Of a DNA stretch of 64,000 nt, positions 46,045 through 56,978 are shown piece by piece. This DNA is from Aplysia californica (taxonomy: Eukaryota; Mollusca; Gastropoda; Aplysiida; Aplysiidae): NCBI RefSeq assembly GCF_000002075.1, contig NW_004797831.1, positions 423,249-487,248 of the forward strand, written 5' to 3'. Both the position numbers and the translations under genes were made by a program. Below the pieces are notes generated by a model. It saw only the letters and a list, made by a program, of their open reading frames with translations, was not told the DNA's origin and ran no database searches. Every line of letters begins with the position of its first letter. Position 1 is the stretch's first letter.

Positions 46045-46904
46045 TACATTAATTTTTTAGGGGGGGGGGGGAGGGGGGTTGCCATATGTATGTGTGTGGG
46101 TTAGCCTAGAGGAATGTGTCAGGGGTGAGTGGCCCTGTGAGTACACAAATGCGTAGGTTCCTACTGACATGTTTCTAAGGGCCACCGATCAGAGTCATAA
46201 ATGTTCTTATTATTTTCTCGAAGTCCTTTGGATAATAAGAATTTCAAAATGACAATAATTCATCCCTTGTCTCAAAATTCCCCCAAAAGGGGGTGGGATG
46301 GGGGTGGGGGGTGGGGGGATTCACTGGCTTGCAAAAACAAGGAAAAATTCCCTGAGGGCATATAAATACATGAACACATGATTATGTTAATGCAAAAGTT
46401 GAGCTTTACAACTGTGAAAATTTTGTAAATCAAAGGAACAACGAAATGCTGACTTCATGGGTCTAGAAATGTTGTACCCTTCCTTTTATGGAAGAGTCTC
46501 AGCAACAAATATAAAAACGGGGAACAAAGGCATTGTATCACAAGTGAAAAAATCTTTGTTTCAACAAATGCAGGAAAAACCTATAGATGTAACAACGATG
46601 AACCGGATTCGTAAAGGTATGCCATTTTTACTTTTATGAGTCACAAGTTTTTTGATATGGTCCAATTTTTCAGACAGACAAGTGTCTGAAAGATTACTCA
46701 GATTGATAAGTGTCTGAAATATTACAATCAGTTCTTTGAATAAATTCAAGCAAACTTGTGCGTCTGTCACTCACACAGCAATATACCATTTCCCTTTAAT
46801 AAGCAGTTCGAACTTCTTAAAAATGCAATACAAAAAAAAAAGGGGTTATTTACACAAGTAAGACTTTCTCAATCTAGCAATGCGATGATTTAGCGTAGAT
46901 GTAT

Positions 46905-47050
46905 AAGTGAGGCGTGCTGACAAAATGAGTAACTTCTCGCGATCCAAGAATGGAGGTATTGGCAGAGAATCAGCACTGGGGTCAGACTTATATATAGATT
47001 TTCAGTTGATGCCATTTTGTTCAAGTCTACCGTGTCTTTTATTATTCCAT
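46905..47050. repeat. Dispersed ~140-bp repeat, copy 1
   Basis: GTGAGGCGTGCTGACAAAAT, then TTTTCAGTTGATGCCATTTT, closely matching 49308-49440. Family not recognised. Confidence 0.7.
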
Positions 47051-47434
47051 ACCGACAAATTGTGGCTAAAACAGCACCTCTCTCTCTCTCTTTCTCTCTC
47101 TTCTGGCGCTGTGGCGTCATAAACGGTCAGCAATGCCGACAGCATGCAGGAACTCAACACTTGCCTGGGGGTCCTTAAAAAGACTAAAAGTGCTGAAAGT
47201 GGGTTACTGAAATGTCCCAGCAGACGGGTAAAAAACCGCACCTAGTACATGGATGGCTGGTGCCGCTATAAATAAATCATTGATGGTCAAGGACTTACAA
47301 ATTGTACAAACTCCACCTACAAAGTTGACGCATCAATTTTTACATACGGCAAAAAATCCGAGACGTCACGCATTTTGTCAGCACACACCTCACATACAAG
47401 CAGTGGGATGATAAGCCCTTGTAGTTCTCGCTGC

Positions 47435-50400
47435 CTACATGTCCACTTCCAGAGCGTACTTCATCAGGCACCCGGTGCCAATGGCGCCCGCAAACATGGC
47501 AGGCACGGCCACTAGGGAGTGAAGTGACAGGAGACCCATGCCAGACAGTCCGTGACCACTGAGGGGGGAAGATAAAAACAAAGGTCATTATTATCATTAT
47601 CTTCTTCACCATCATCATCATCCTTAACTTCTTCATCATCATTATCATCATTATCTTCTTCACCATCATCATCATCCTTAACTTCTTCACCATCATCATC
47701 ATCCTTAACTTCTTCATCATCATTATCATCATTAACTTCTTCTTCATCATTATCAATATAATCATTAACTTCTTCATCATCATCATCATCATCATCATCA
47801 TTATTATTAACTTCTTTATTATCACTATCATCATCATCATCATTACTACAAACCAAACAATATGAATTTTTCTTGTTTTTCTTGAAGCATAATAGTTTGT
47901 ACCATGTTGGCACAGAACCAAAAACGGACATGAGACAAAAAAAAAAAAGACAAAACAAAGCACAGTCGACAAATACTGCAATAGTGCAAGTAAGGGAATA
48001 CACACAATATCTCCTTACAGCTGTGTCCGGCTATTGCTGGAATCCAAGAAGGGCAAAAAGGAAAGATATTCCCATATATATATATATCCGATCAGGACAT
48101 TGGGAAGTCTCTTGTTAGAGAGACAACTTCCTGGGCCTTCGGCATATTGTGGTAGGGTGGCCAGTTCCTTTCCACGCCGCCTTTATTTCCCCAACTCGAA
48201 GTCAGGTACCCATTACTGCTGGGTGGGCAGGAGGGGGCGAAAAAAATCTGCGTCTGAACCGAGGCTCGAACCCGGACTTTCCGTTTCGGAGGCGAGCCCA
48301 CTAACCGCTCCGCCACTGCACCCTTGAGAGAGAGAGAGGGTTTCTGTGCAAAACACAAAATGAATAAAAATCACCTTACAGTAGGAGGAACACCGATTTC
48401 TGCATTTCCTAAATTTTGACGAGCCTCTGATTCCGCGGCGAAGATATACAACTCTTTATCAGTTCTTCTTCTTCTTTTTCCTCATTCTCGTCATTTATTA
48501 GTTAAAACCTTTTCAAGAATCAAAAAGTGTGCAATTTTTCCCTGTGGACTCGTTCAGTGCGTCCCCTCACCTGGTGCATCCGGAGGCCATCCTAGCTCCG
48601 AAGATCATGAGCAGACCACCCACCAGCGCGCTCATCGGGCCCACGCCGTCCACGGTGTGCAGAGTTCCCGACGCCTGGGCCGACAGATGCGCTCCCACAA
48701 CAGCACCGCCCACAAAGATCACCTGGCGGAGGAGAACATATGGGAATCTCAAACACTTGAAAGTAAAGTATATCTCTTCCGAAACACACGAGAATCAAAC
48801 ACTAGAAAGGAAAATATATCTCTTCCAAATATGATATATGTTGGGTGGCGGGGGGAAACACATGAGAATGATACTCTAGAAAGTATATTATATCTCTTCC
48901 AAAACAGACGAGAATCAAACACTAGAAAGTTTTAGTTTAGTTTTACGGCACTTGCAACACAATAAGGTCACATAAGTGCCGAAGATTAAAGGTGTTACAA
49001 GAGAGTAACAAACACAAAAACGAATGAGGGGAGATAAAGACGTTAGATGTTTGATAGGAAAGAAGAAGCAAACCACACCAGAGTTCCCGCCAACCTCCCA
49101 CAAACACTACAAAGTAAAATATATTTCTTCCAAAACACACGAAAATCAAACACTAGAAAGTAAAAGATATTTCTTCCAAAACACATGAGAATGAAACACT
49201 AGAAAGTAAAATATATTTCTTCCAATACACACGAAAATCAAACACTAGAAAGTAGAAAAATATGATATGTTGGGCAGTGGGGGAAACCCCCAGATAGGCC
49301 TAATTGTGAGGCGTCCTGACAAAATGAGTTACTTCTCATCTCTCAATCTATGATTAGAGATATCGGCTGAAAATCGACAAAGGAGTCAAACTTGTTCATT
49401 TTCAACTGATGCCACTTTCTACATTCTTCCATCATTTAATTTCCACCAAAACTGTAATCTATCAAAAGAACTTCCACTCATTCTGGGGATTGGTTAAGCC
49501 GAAAACTTTGGTAGCAAGTGAGCACCATGAGCAGGTTTTGAGGCCAACTAGGATAATATAGGATTTTTTAAAGAGCATGCAAGCAGAGAAATGGCGAACG
49601 GCGAACCCTGATCGCCGACGTCAGTTTCAGATCTATCACTTTCTGATGAGGAAACACTGACAAGTCCTACCTGCCACCAGTTTGACATGCCGCTGGTGAA
49701 CCCGCTGAGATAAGCGAGCGGCCTCTCGAGAGGGGGAATGTGCAGAGCCTGAGACGCTATGGTGCAATAGCTAGAGCTGGAACCTGCAGATAAAAGGAAA
49801 GCTGAAGATACACACCATGGGGTCCACCGATGATAAGATAATGACAATTGAAATAACGAGAACCTGGTCTAAACGAGACAATCCTTGTTCTCCGTTTTTC
49901 TCTGTATATTTACTTCTATAATATAATGATATACTGAAATAGTGAGACTCGCCGTTAGCAATTTCAGTAACAGCAGAAGTATTGTAACCCGTCAGTGTTT
50001 GAAGAATAGAACATGCTGAGAGGGTAACAGCTCAACAATCTTCGCTCAGGGTTTTAGCAAAAAAATCACTTTTTTAAAAACAGATTCCAAGGCACTGGTG
50101 AGGGGCATATGCCTTGTACAAAACCTCAGAGTTAAATGACTGTTTAAAAAATGGACAGTGGTAAAGTTCCATACAATTTATCTTGATATGAAAGATATTG
50201 CAGAGAAAAATCAGTTGGTTTTTTTTCCTCCTGTAAAATTTGAAAAAATTACGATAAATGTGCAGCTGCTCCGCAGTGCATTGACATTTCAAACAAAGAA
50301 TTCACAGGATTCATAAAACTACCCTAGGAGACAGCAGGATATTGACATTTCAAACAAAACCTTTTACAAGATTCATAAAACTATGCTTGGAGACAGCAGG

Positions 50401-53400
50401 GTATTGACATCTCAAACAAAGATTTTTCCAAGACTCATAAAACTACGCTAGGAGACGTACCTAAAGTGTCGTGGAGGATGAGAACTGCCGGAGCCTGGAG
50501 CGATCCGATCAACATTCCCACCACAAAAGGAGGCCATGACCTCAGGCCGAAGAGACCCGAGCCAGACTGTTCCACCTGCAGAAACAATTACTATTATTAT
50601 TAATGATTATTATAAAATATTCACCCACAATATGAGCAATTTAACACTTTGCAGTCACACAGCCAGGAGTACAAAATACCCCATCTGGTCACCCAGCCAG
50701 GAGAGCGACTGCATAGGACTTCTCCGGTCTGGCGCCAGGTGACCAGAACGGATAATTTTCACCAGCGCATTATTGCGCCAAGAAACCGCAAAGTGTTAAA
50801 AGAAGAAAGAGGTAAACAAGTATACCCCCTCATATTATACGTAAAACATAAGCCCCTTTCTTAAGACATTTTCCTTTTAATCATTGATAACTGATGTGAA
50901 ATTAGCATTGGACAGAATATTGTTAACAGAACTAGTTTCCTGAATTTTACTCTTGATTTTTGCATGAAATATTCAGTACATTTGCGTGACTGGTACTTGA
51001 TTTCTTGCTTGTTGAGCCCACTCCGTCATGTCAGAAATTCGTCCAGTATTATAGTCACGACCTACAAAAATGAGCCGATTTTGGAACCAAAGTATATCGC
51101 CTGTATTATACACAAGTCGTCATGCTGTCTGTTTTGGGTGTCTGATTTGAGAAGGGAGAGTCGAATCAACATAAAACAAGTCATTCAGTGTCAGAAAGAG
51201 CAAAGCATGCGTTAACCTTTTCCCTCCGGCTCGCCACTTTGCCACCTTTAAGAAGTTAAAATTTCCTTGAAACCCATCTCAATGTATTTCCAAGTGGGGC
51301 ATTAACACCTGTCAGTATGAGGGTGAGCATCAACGCCTACAAAAATAAACCAAACCGGCCCACTAGTGGGGGATACTTCCCAGATTGGCAAGCATCGCCC
51401 TACATGAACCTGTCTCCTTACTGTTACATTTGTGGTGTCAGTGGTCCAGTGGTTAGGCTACCAGACTCGCAACCATAAGGTTGTGGGTTCGAATCCTGTC
51501 AGGGACGAGACGATGTGTCCTTGAGAAAGGCACTTTGCATGAATTTTCCTTAATTCTCCATGGTGGAAATGGGTATCCAGCTATGGACAGTGAAAGATCT
51601 TGTATGTTTGTTCATGTTTGAGCGCATGAAATCCACAGCTGCCACTGTATGCTTCCTGGGAAGCCAAGAATATTTATGAGTGTTCTAGGATCTGTTGGGG
51701 TAATAATGGTTGTAAAGCATATAGAGCATGCTGTTGAGCGTAGATATGCACTATATAAATACAACTAACATTATTATCATTACATTACCTCAGTGGTCCA
51801 CGGGAAGAAAACCTCAAGCCCAAAGACAAAGAGACCCATGAGAGCAGCCAATGGAAGAGCCATGTTGAAGTAAGGTGTGCCCATTTGCTCATCCAGTCTG
51901 AAAATCATCAGAACAACAAATAACAAGTAAACTAAACATCAAATGTAAGTAGCATGTAGTCAAAATTCAACTCTAGTCAGTTTTCTTCTCAGATGAAAAA
52001 GATATGTATTATAATATGATTTTAGTCACAACATAAAGTATTGTCTGTGGTTGTTACCTGTATTTGTAAAGCGCTCAGAGCCTGTGTTCTTCAATCGGGG
52101 TAGAATGCTATACAAATGTCATGTAATTGGACAAGATGTTAGGAGAATTTTTTAATTAAAAAATTATAAATTTTTTTTTTTGGGGGGGGGGGGGGGGGGT
52201 TGCAATGTGTCTTTGAGAGTGATGAAGGCTGAAGGTGATGATGATTGTACCATTAATCTATGTGGAAAAAGTAAAATAATCTGTGCAATCTGGTTTATTG
52301 TATTCCATAAAGCTTCGTAACACTGAATGTTACTTCTTTCACTCAAAACAAAACCTCAATTCTGTTCATAAAACGACTTTTACTGAATTCTCCCGCTGTA
52401 TAGCACATCAAAAACATCTTTATCTTACATTTGCACACAAAGCAAGCTAATTATGCTGTACATATACAAAAAAGGGAAATCTAAAGAGAAAAGAACTTAC
52501 TTTGACGGTTGTTTCGCCCTCTTCCTGTAAATGGAGTAGGGAAGGACCGGGTCAGTGAGGGCGTACAGGTAAACACCCAGCAGGCCGCCCGTCACAGTCA
52601 GAACTGAAAAGTTTGGTTTTAGTAGAGGTTTTACGGCGCTCGCAACTGCATAAGGTCATATGATGAACGCCAGAAGATTAGAGGTGTTACAAGAGAGTAA
52701 CAAACATAAAAAAAGAAGAAGGGGAGATAAGGACGATAGATGTTTGATAGGATAGAAGGAGCAAACCACACCAGAGCACCCGCCAACCACCCACAGAACT
52801 GAAAAGCAGCAGACATTAAATAAATGAAGTAAGTCATAAAACAACTATAGTCTAGCACACACATAGTGAAACTGGCAGGACAAAGAAATATTTTCATTCT
52901 GAATTTCGCTACACGTGTGTTGTGTTAAGACAAAGAATAAATGCCCTTTTTTTTGAGTAAGGAGAAGCACATCGACACAATAAAGGTCATTTCACCTTCA
53001 CCTATCCCATAGACTGGATGACTGTCAGGGCGCTTTTGAAGATTGGTCATTTAGTGCTGGGAAAAAGTAAGACAGACAGACAGAAACAACAGAGGGAAAG
53101 TAACGAAGTAGGACCCTACAAGAGGTGTCCTCCAACTATCCGCTGAAGAGACAAATATGCTTTCTGCACTGTCACTTGTGTAAACTGCCACTTGTGTAAA
53201 CCGTCACTCGTGTAAACTGCCACTTGTGTAAACCGTCACTCGTGTAAACTGTCACTTGTGTAAACTGTCACTTGTGTAAACTGTCACTAGTGTAAACTGT
53301 CACTTGTGTAAACTGTCACTTGTGTAAACTGTCACTTGTGTTGTAAACTGTCACTTGTGTAAACTGTCACTTGTGTAAACTGTGTAAACTGTCACTTGTG

Positions 53401-56400
53401 TAAACTGTCACTTGTGTAAACTGTGTAAACTGTCACTTGTGTAAACTGTCACTTGTGTAAACTGTCACTTGTGTAAACTGTCACTTGTGTAAACTGTGTA
53501 AACTGTCACTTGTGTAAACTGTCACTTGTGTAAAACTATAAACCGTCACTTGTGTAAACTGTCACTTGTGTAAACCGTCACTTGTGTAAACTGTCACTTG
53601 TGTAAACTACTTGTGTAAACAGTCACTTGTGTAAACCGTCACTAGTGTAAACCGTCACTAGTGTAAACTGTCACTTTTGTAAACTGTCACTTGTGTAAAC
53701 CGTCACTTGTGTAAACTGTCCCTATTTCCTCACCTGAATGCGGGACGGCTGCCCCAACCTGAGCTAGCACCATTCCTGGACACTGTGGGAGACACAAGTT
53801 TAGTTGAGTTTTAGTAAAAGAGTATCGTAATATTAGGTGTTTTAAGGCACTAGCAACACAATAAGGTCATTTATAAGTTCCGAAGATTAGATATGTTACA
53901 AAAGAGTGACAAACACAAAAAAGGAGGAGAAGAGATAAGAACGACAGATGTTTAATAGGAAAGGAGCAGACCACACCAGAATACCCACCAACCACCCACT
54001 GATCAAAACAACAAACACAGAGAAAACACAGACCACTTATTGAAGCCCATGATTTGTCTGATCTTCCTTCTAAACGATCTAAATACTAAATAGTGTTGAT
54101 GAAGGCGTAAAACTTCTACAATGATCTCATCTCCTTTGACAAAATAACAGTTCAAGAACACGGTGCAAAGACAGATCACATTTTATTCGTTTCCGAGGAA
54201 TATGCACAACCTGTAAAAAAAATGACTCAGGCATACCTGTAGCTTAGCTCAACGTCTGACAAAAGTTATAAAAAAACAACCAAACCCAAAAACAATGATA
54301 AACGACTTCAGCCCTAATGAATATATTCATCCCGTCATTAACCGTTCCTCACCGCGCCAGCGAGAGTCATGCCGGTGCCTAAGATGGCCGCCCCGAGACC
54401 CGTCCCAAAGATTGTCTTGTAGCGGAGACCACACATGTACTCCTGCACTGCGCGCTGCATCTTCCTACGAGTCGCCGGGATCATCGTGAGGAAGGAGAAC
54501 ACCAACATCCCTGGGGAAGTAGCACATGAATGATGAGCTGGAGTCCACAGCTTTTGAACTGACAGCCAAAAGGGTGTGTATTTTTAAAAAAGGGTAGCGA
54601 TATTTCAACGGCATGTCGTCTGAAGATCGTAGTTGATATTTCCACGGCATGCTGTCTGAACATCAGAAGTGATACCTATACGGTAGGCTATGCCGAATTG
54701 TTTTTATTTTCAGGCGACGAGTCGGGTGATTATTCTACCCGACCCGATCTGATCCCATCCGCAAATGGGCACCCTACTGTTGGAAAAAAAAGTCGTCTCT
54801 CCATTTTGCTTGCACAAAGTAAATTGTGCATCTCTCATTCTCGTTACAATCACACAAAATATTTCATCATTGTCAATAAAGCACAAAATGATAGCAAAGG
54901 ATAAATATTGTTAACTAAACATACAGGTATCTTAAATTGTATAGTTTTACAGCACTTGCAACACAATAGCTTATATAAATGTTGAAGACTAAAGGTGTTA
55001 CTAGAGATCAACATACAAAAAAAGAAAGAAAGAGGAGATACAAAGGACGATAGATGTCTCATGGGAAAGGATTGTCTATGATTTAAACAAGACAACACCA
55101 GCTCAAAACAGGCCACTCAGCACACTGCAGTCACCAGCATACAGAGTCTATCCAATTGAAATTATTGTTGGTGTCATGCCGATTGCTGTGTAAATATTCA
55201 TGTGTAAAAAAAATTCATTATCATTGTCGATCGACTGTGAGCAAGGACAAAAAAAAAGTGGTCATTTCAGCCTTTCCTTTTTCTTTCTTGATCAGTGCAG
55301 AGAAGCGCTAACCAGGTATTTCATATAACAAAATGCTGCCATTGAGATATTAAGTCGAAATTTTCCAAGGTGGCAACTCATTATTGAGGAGAAAAGTGAC
55401 TGTCTTAGAGGTGTGGATGTCTTGGAAATTGTCATTATAATATTTCCAAAATGCTGGGTGGGAATGAGAAGTGATTGTTTGCAAGGGTGATTATTTTCGG
55501 CAGGTTGCTATTAATAATAATAATAATAGATAGCATTAGTATAGCACAAAGTCCCACTCAACAGCAAGCTCTATACACTTCACAATCTATATTAGAGCAG
55601 GTCCGACAGTATTAACAAACTTGATGATCACTTGAAGTCAAAGCGAGGAAAAATCTAAAATGTTATGGCTCTAGAAAGCAGAAAGGAAATATTAGCTTCT
55701 GAGGAAGAAATCCCTCCCCCCCCCTCCTTCTTTAATGCCTGTTATTTCATATATATTACAGCACAATGTGATTGTACCGCCATGTGTTAGTCAACAATGA
55801 ACAGTACTTGCATGCACATTTGTATGTCCATATGATATTGTATAAACTGCTGTAATGGCATTGAAACTATTATCTTTTTTAATCCAAAAAGACTCCTACC
55901 TGTGGCAGATGCTGAAACAAACATTTTCATCATGGTGAAATTCTGTAACACCATCTGTTGCCGAATTATTTGAGGTTCGAACACTGCAGAGAAAAAAAAA
56001 AGACAATCGAAAGGTTATTAAACAATTATTAAAATAATTTTAAAGACAGTATCACTGAAAAAGACAGAGGAGAGGCACACACAACACAAGAGCTCGCATC
56101 AGCCATCTGCATCTTCTGATTCAGAGAGCTGGATACACTTTCATCATGGACCTCCACTTCACTCAGTCTTGTGTTGCAGCAATGGTGTCTGGTGGATACA
56201 CTTTAACCCTTTCCTATTCACCCTGACCAATAAAAAAGGCAAGAGCTAGAGTTTAACTTTGTAGAAACTAGCTGAACAGGCCCCGTGAGGTTTCTTACGT
56301 GGGATGTCCTCAACCACACCCTGAGGAGACCCCCGACAAGCATCATCAGGCAGGCTTTAACGTGGAACCCACAAGGAAAACATAAGAACGGAAGACCAAA

Positions 56401-56956
56401 GGTGACATGGAGGCGAGCGGTACAAGCGGAAATTGAAAAAGCAGGGACATCATGGAAACAGCTAGAAAAGGATGCTCAGGATGGGCTTCGCTGGAGTAAT
56501 GTTGTTGATGGCCTGTGCTCCACTAGGAGTTAAAAAGGGCAAGAGAGAGAGAGAGAGATGTCCTCAACGGTACACTTGGCTGTACTGATACAAATAGATC
56601 ACAACCTCCCCCCCCCCTCCCCTCTCAAATAAAGTGACAGATATCTTCAATATTTACAGTTCAGCATACGATTAGCAATAAGCAAAGGCTCTAAAATTTC
56701 CCATCTATAACGAAGAGAAATTAAATTTGACTAGAGTACACTGAGTTGTCGGAAAAGGGGAGATGATCAGTGTCAGTGACTTACCTCTGCCCTTTTCCAG
56801 AGCTAATCCAAACAGGACACCCATGATGATACTGGTTGCTATTTTTATCACAGGATTAAACTCTTGAGATCTTGCAGGCATTTCGGGAGTATCGTCGGGA
56901 CCTTCGTCTTTCCAGTGAAAACGGTATCTGACATCCTTTTCCTCAGGACTCGACAT
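47435..56956 (-). CDS. YeeE/YedE (TsuA-like) sulfur-compound membrane transporter
   Basis: Minus-strand exons: 56785-56956, 55900-55983, 54353-54510, 53734-53782, 52501-52603, 51789-51897, 50461-50575, 49671-49783, 48571-48722, 47435-47558. They sum to 1179 nt, 392 codons plus TAG; all GT-AG, all phases agree. The product is a Gly/Ala-rich polytopic protein; a first membrane segment is at about residues 33-55. Two family signatures are seen: GTGMTLAGACPGMVLAQVG (about 132-150, Cys139) and FGARMASGCTSGHGLSGMG (about 342-360, Cys350), the half-repeats of the Sulf_transp/YeeE-YedE family. Bacterial TsuA/YeeE imports thiosulfate using conserved cysteines; Cys139 and Cys350 fit two of these, Cys270 may be a third. 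Length is close to bacterial members (~350). An acceptor just before the ATG (at 56979) implies an upstream non-coding exon. Thiosulfate as substrate is inferred from the family. Vertebrates lack a close counterpart as far as I know. Confidence 0.93.
47590..47850. repeat. (CAT)n-rich microsatellite
   Basis: ATCATC/TTCTTCA blocks in YeeE-like intron 9, about 30 nt before the last exon. The acidic open frame across it is a repeat artefact. Confidence 0.95.
48086..48327 (-). mobile_element. tRNA-derived SINE
   Basis: The same family as 19726-20144, with A box (minus strand GCGGAGCGGTTAGTGGGCTC) and B box (GGTTCGAGCC), body and 3' end. It lies in YeeE-like intron 9, sense to the gene. Confidence 0.88.
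48385..48442. mobile_element. MITE family F, end fragment
   Basis: AAATTTTGACGAGCCTCTGA TTCC matches the right end of the family F copies at 27612 and 39276. Confidence 0.55.
48735..49260. repeat. ~46-bp minisatellite interrupted by a retroposon
   Basis: About eight units containing GAATCAAACACTAGAAAGTA and ATATTTCTTCCAAAACACA. The array is split by the retroposon at 48931-49101. It begins 12 bp from the YeeE-like exon 9 acceptor. Confidence 0.9.
48931..49101 (-). mobile_element. Pyrimidine-rich retroposon inserted in the 46-bp minisatellite
   Basis: Minus-strand, sense to the YeeE-like gene. AAACACTAGAAAGT (48917-48930) and AAACACTACAAAGT (49102-49115) flank it: a 14-bp target duplication with one mismatch, or adjacent array units. 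Confidence 0.88.
49308..49440. repeat. Dispersed ~140-bp repeat, copy 2
   Basis: GTGAGGCGTCCTGACAAAAT and TTTTCAACTGATGCCACTTT match 46905-47050 in order. YeeE-like intron 8. Confidence 0.7.
50275..50460. repeat. Three tandem ~62-bp units abutting an exon donor
   Basis: ATTGACATTTCAAACAAA ... ACTCATAAAACTACGCTAGG three times. The last unit ends at the donor of YeeE-like exon 7 (exon low border 50461), so the donor-side intron sequence is itself the repeat. Confidence 0.85.
50641..50799. mobile_element. piggyBac-like MITE (family K)
   Basis: TTAACACTTTGCAGT at the left and ACCGCAAAGTGTTAA at the right, inverted termini bounded by TTAA. The interior has TGGTCACC/GGTGACCAG pairing. YeeE-like intron 6. 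Noncoding. Confidence 0.8.
51434..51785 (+). mobile_element. tRNA-derived SINE (third type), full length
   Basis: A box (GTCCAGTGGTTAGGCTACCA), B box (GGTTCGAATCCTGTCAGGG), a body with CCTTGAGAAAGGCACTTTGC, and the 3' end CACTATATAAATACAACTAA-(CATTATTAT). Antisense to the YeeE-like gene in intron 6; its 3' end nearly touches exon 6. Confidence 0.9.
52048..52140 (+). mobile_element. SINE/LINE 3' tail fragment
   Basis: GTATTTGTAAAGCGCTCAGA and GCTATACAAATGTCATGTAA form a typical shared SINE/LINE 3' end. No head. Confidence 0.55.
52612..52793 (-). mobile_element. Pyrimidine-rich retroposon that duplicated a splice acceptor
   Basis: Full-length, sense to the YeeE-like gene. Flanked by CAGAACTGAAAAG at 52599-52611 and 52794-52806, a perfect 13-bp target duplication. 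On the coding strand this is CTTTTCAG/TTCTG, containing the acceptor and first bases of exon 5, so the insertion doubled the 3' splice site. The A-rich tail (ACTAAAACCAAA) now sits where the branch point should be. Confidence 0.95.
53160..53722. repeat. 16-bp minisatellite next to exon 4 donor
   Basis: About 35 tandem units of AACTGTCACTTGTGTA with variants (CCGTCACT, TAGTGTAA). It ends about 12 bp from YeeE-like exon 4 (53734-53782). Confidence 0.96.
53799..54000 (-). mobile_element. Pyrimidine-rich retroposon next to the exon 4 acceptor
   Basis: Sense copy with a small internal insertion. Its tail (ACTAAAACTCAACTAAA on the coding strand) ends about 16 nt from the acceptor of YeeE-like exon 4. 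Confidence 0.87.
54940..55073 (-). mobile_element. Pyrimidine-rich retroposon, truncated
   Basis: Sense copy lacking the head, in YeeE-like intron 2. It retains TTTTACAGCACTTGCAAC and GGACGATAGATGTCTCATGG. Confidence 0.78.
55511..55590 (-). repeat. SINE/LINE 3' tail fragment
   Basis: (AAT)n followed by AGATAGCATTAGTATAGCAC, the reverse of a common retroposon 3' end. A similar fragment lies at about 5690-5770. Confidence 0.45.
56285..56550 (+). mobile_element. LINE reverse-transcriptase C-terminal fragment, copy 2
   Basis: An open frame with LRRPPTSIIRQALTWNPQGK, KNGRPKVTWRRAVQAEIEKA and NVVDGLCSTRS-stop, close to copy 1 at 41895 and ending in the same AAAAAGGGCAAGAGAGAGA. 5'-truncated. Antisense in YeeE-like intron 1. 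Confidence 0.88.
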
Positions 56957-56978
56957 GGTAGTGAGGCTGCCGGTTTTC

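Noticed and set aside
47340-48005. Acidic Asp/Glu-rich 163-codon frame and its Met/Lys alternative
   Set aside because: (CAT)n microsatellite translated; the genuine coding part is only the last YeeE-like exon, in another frame.
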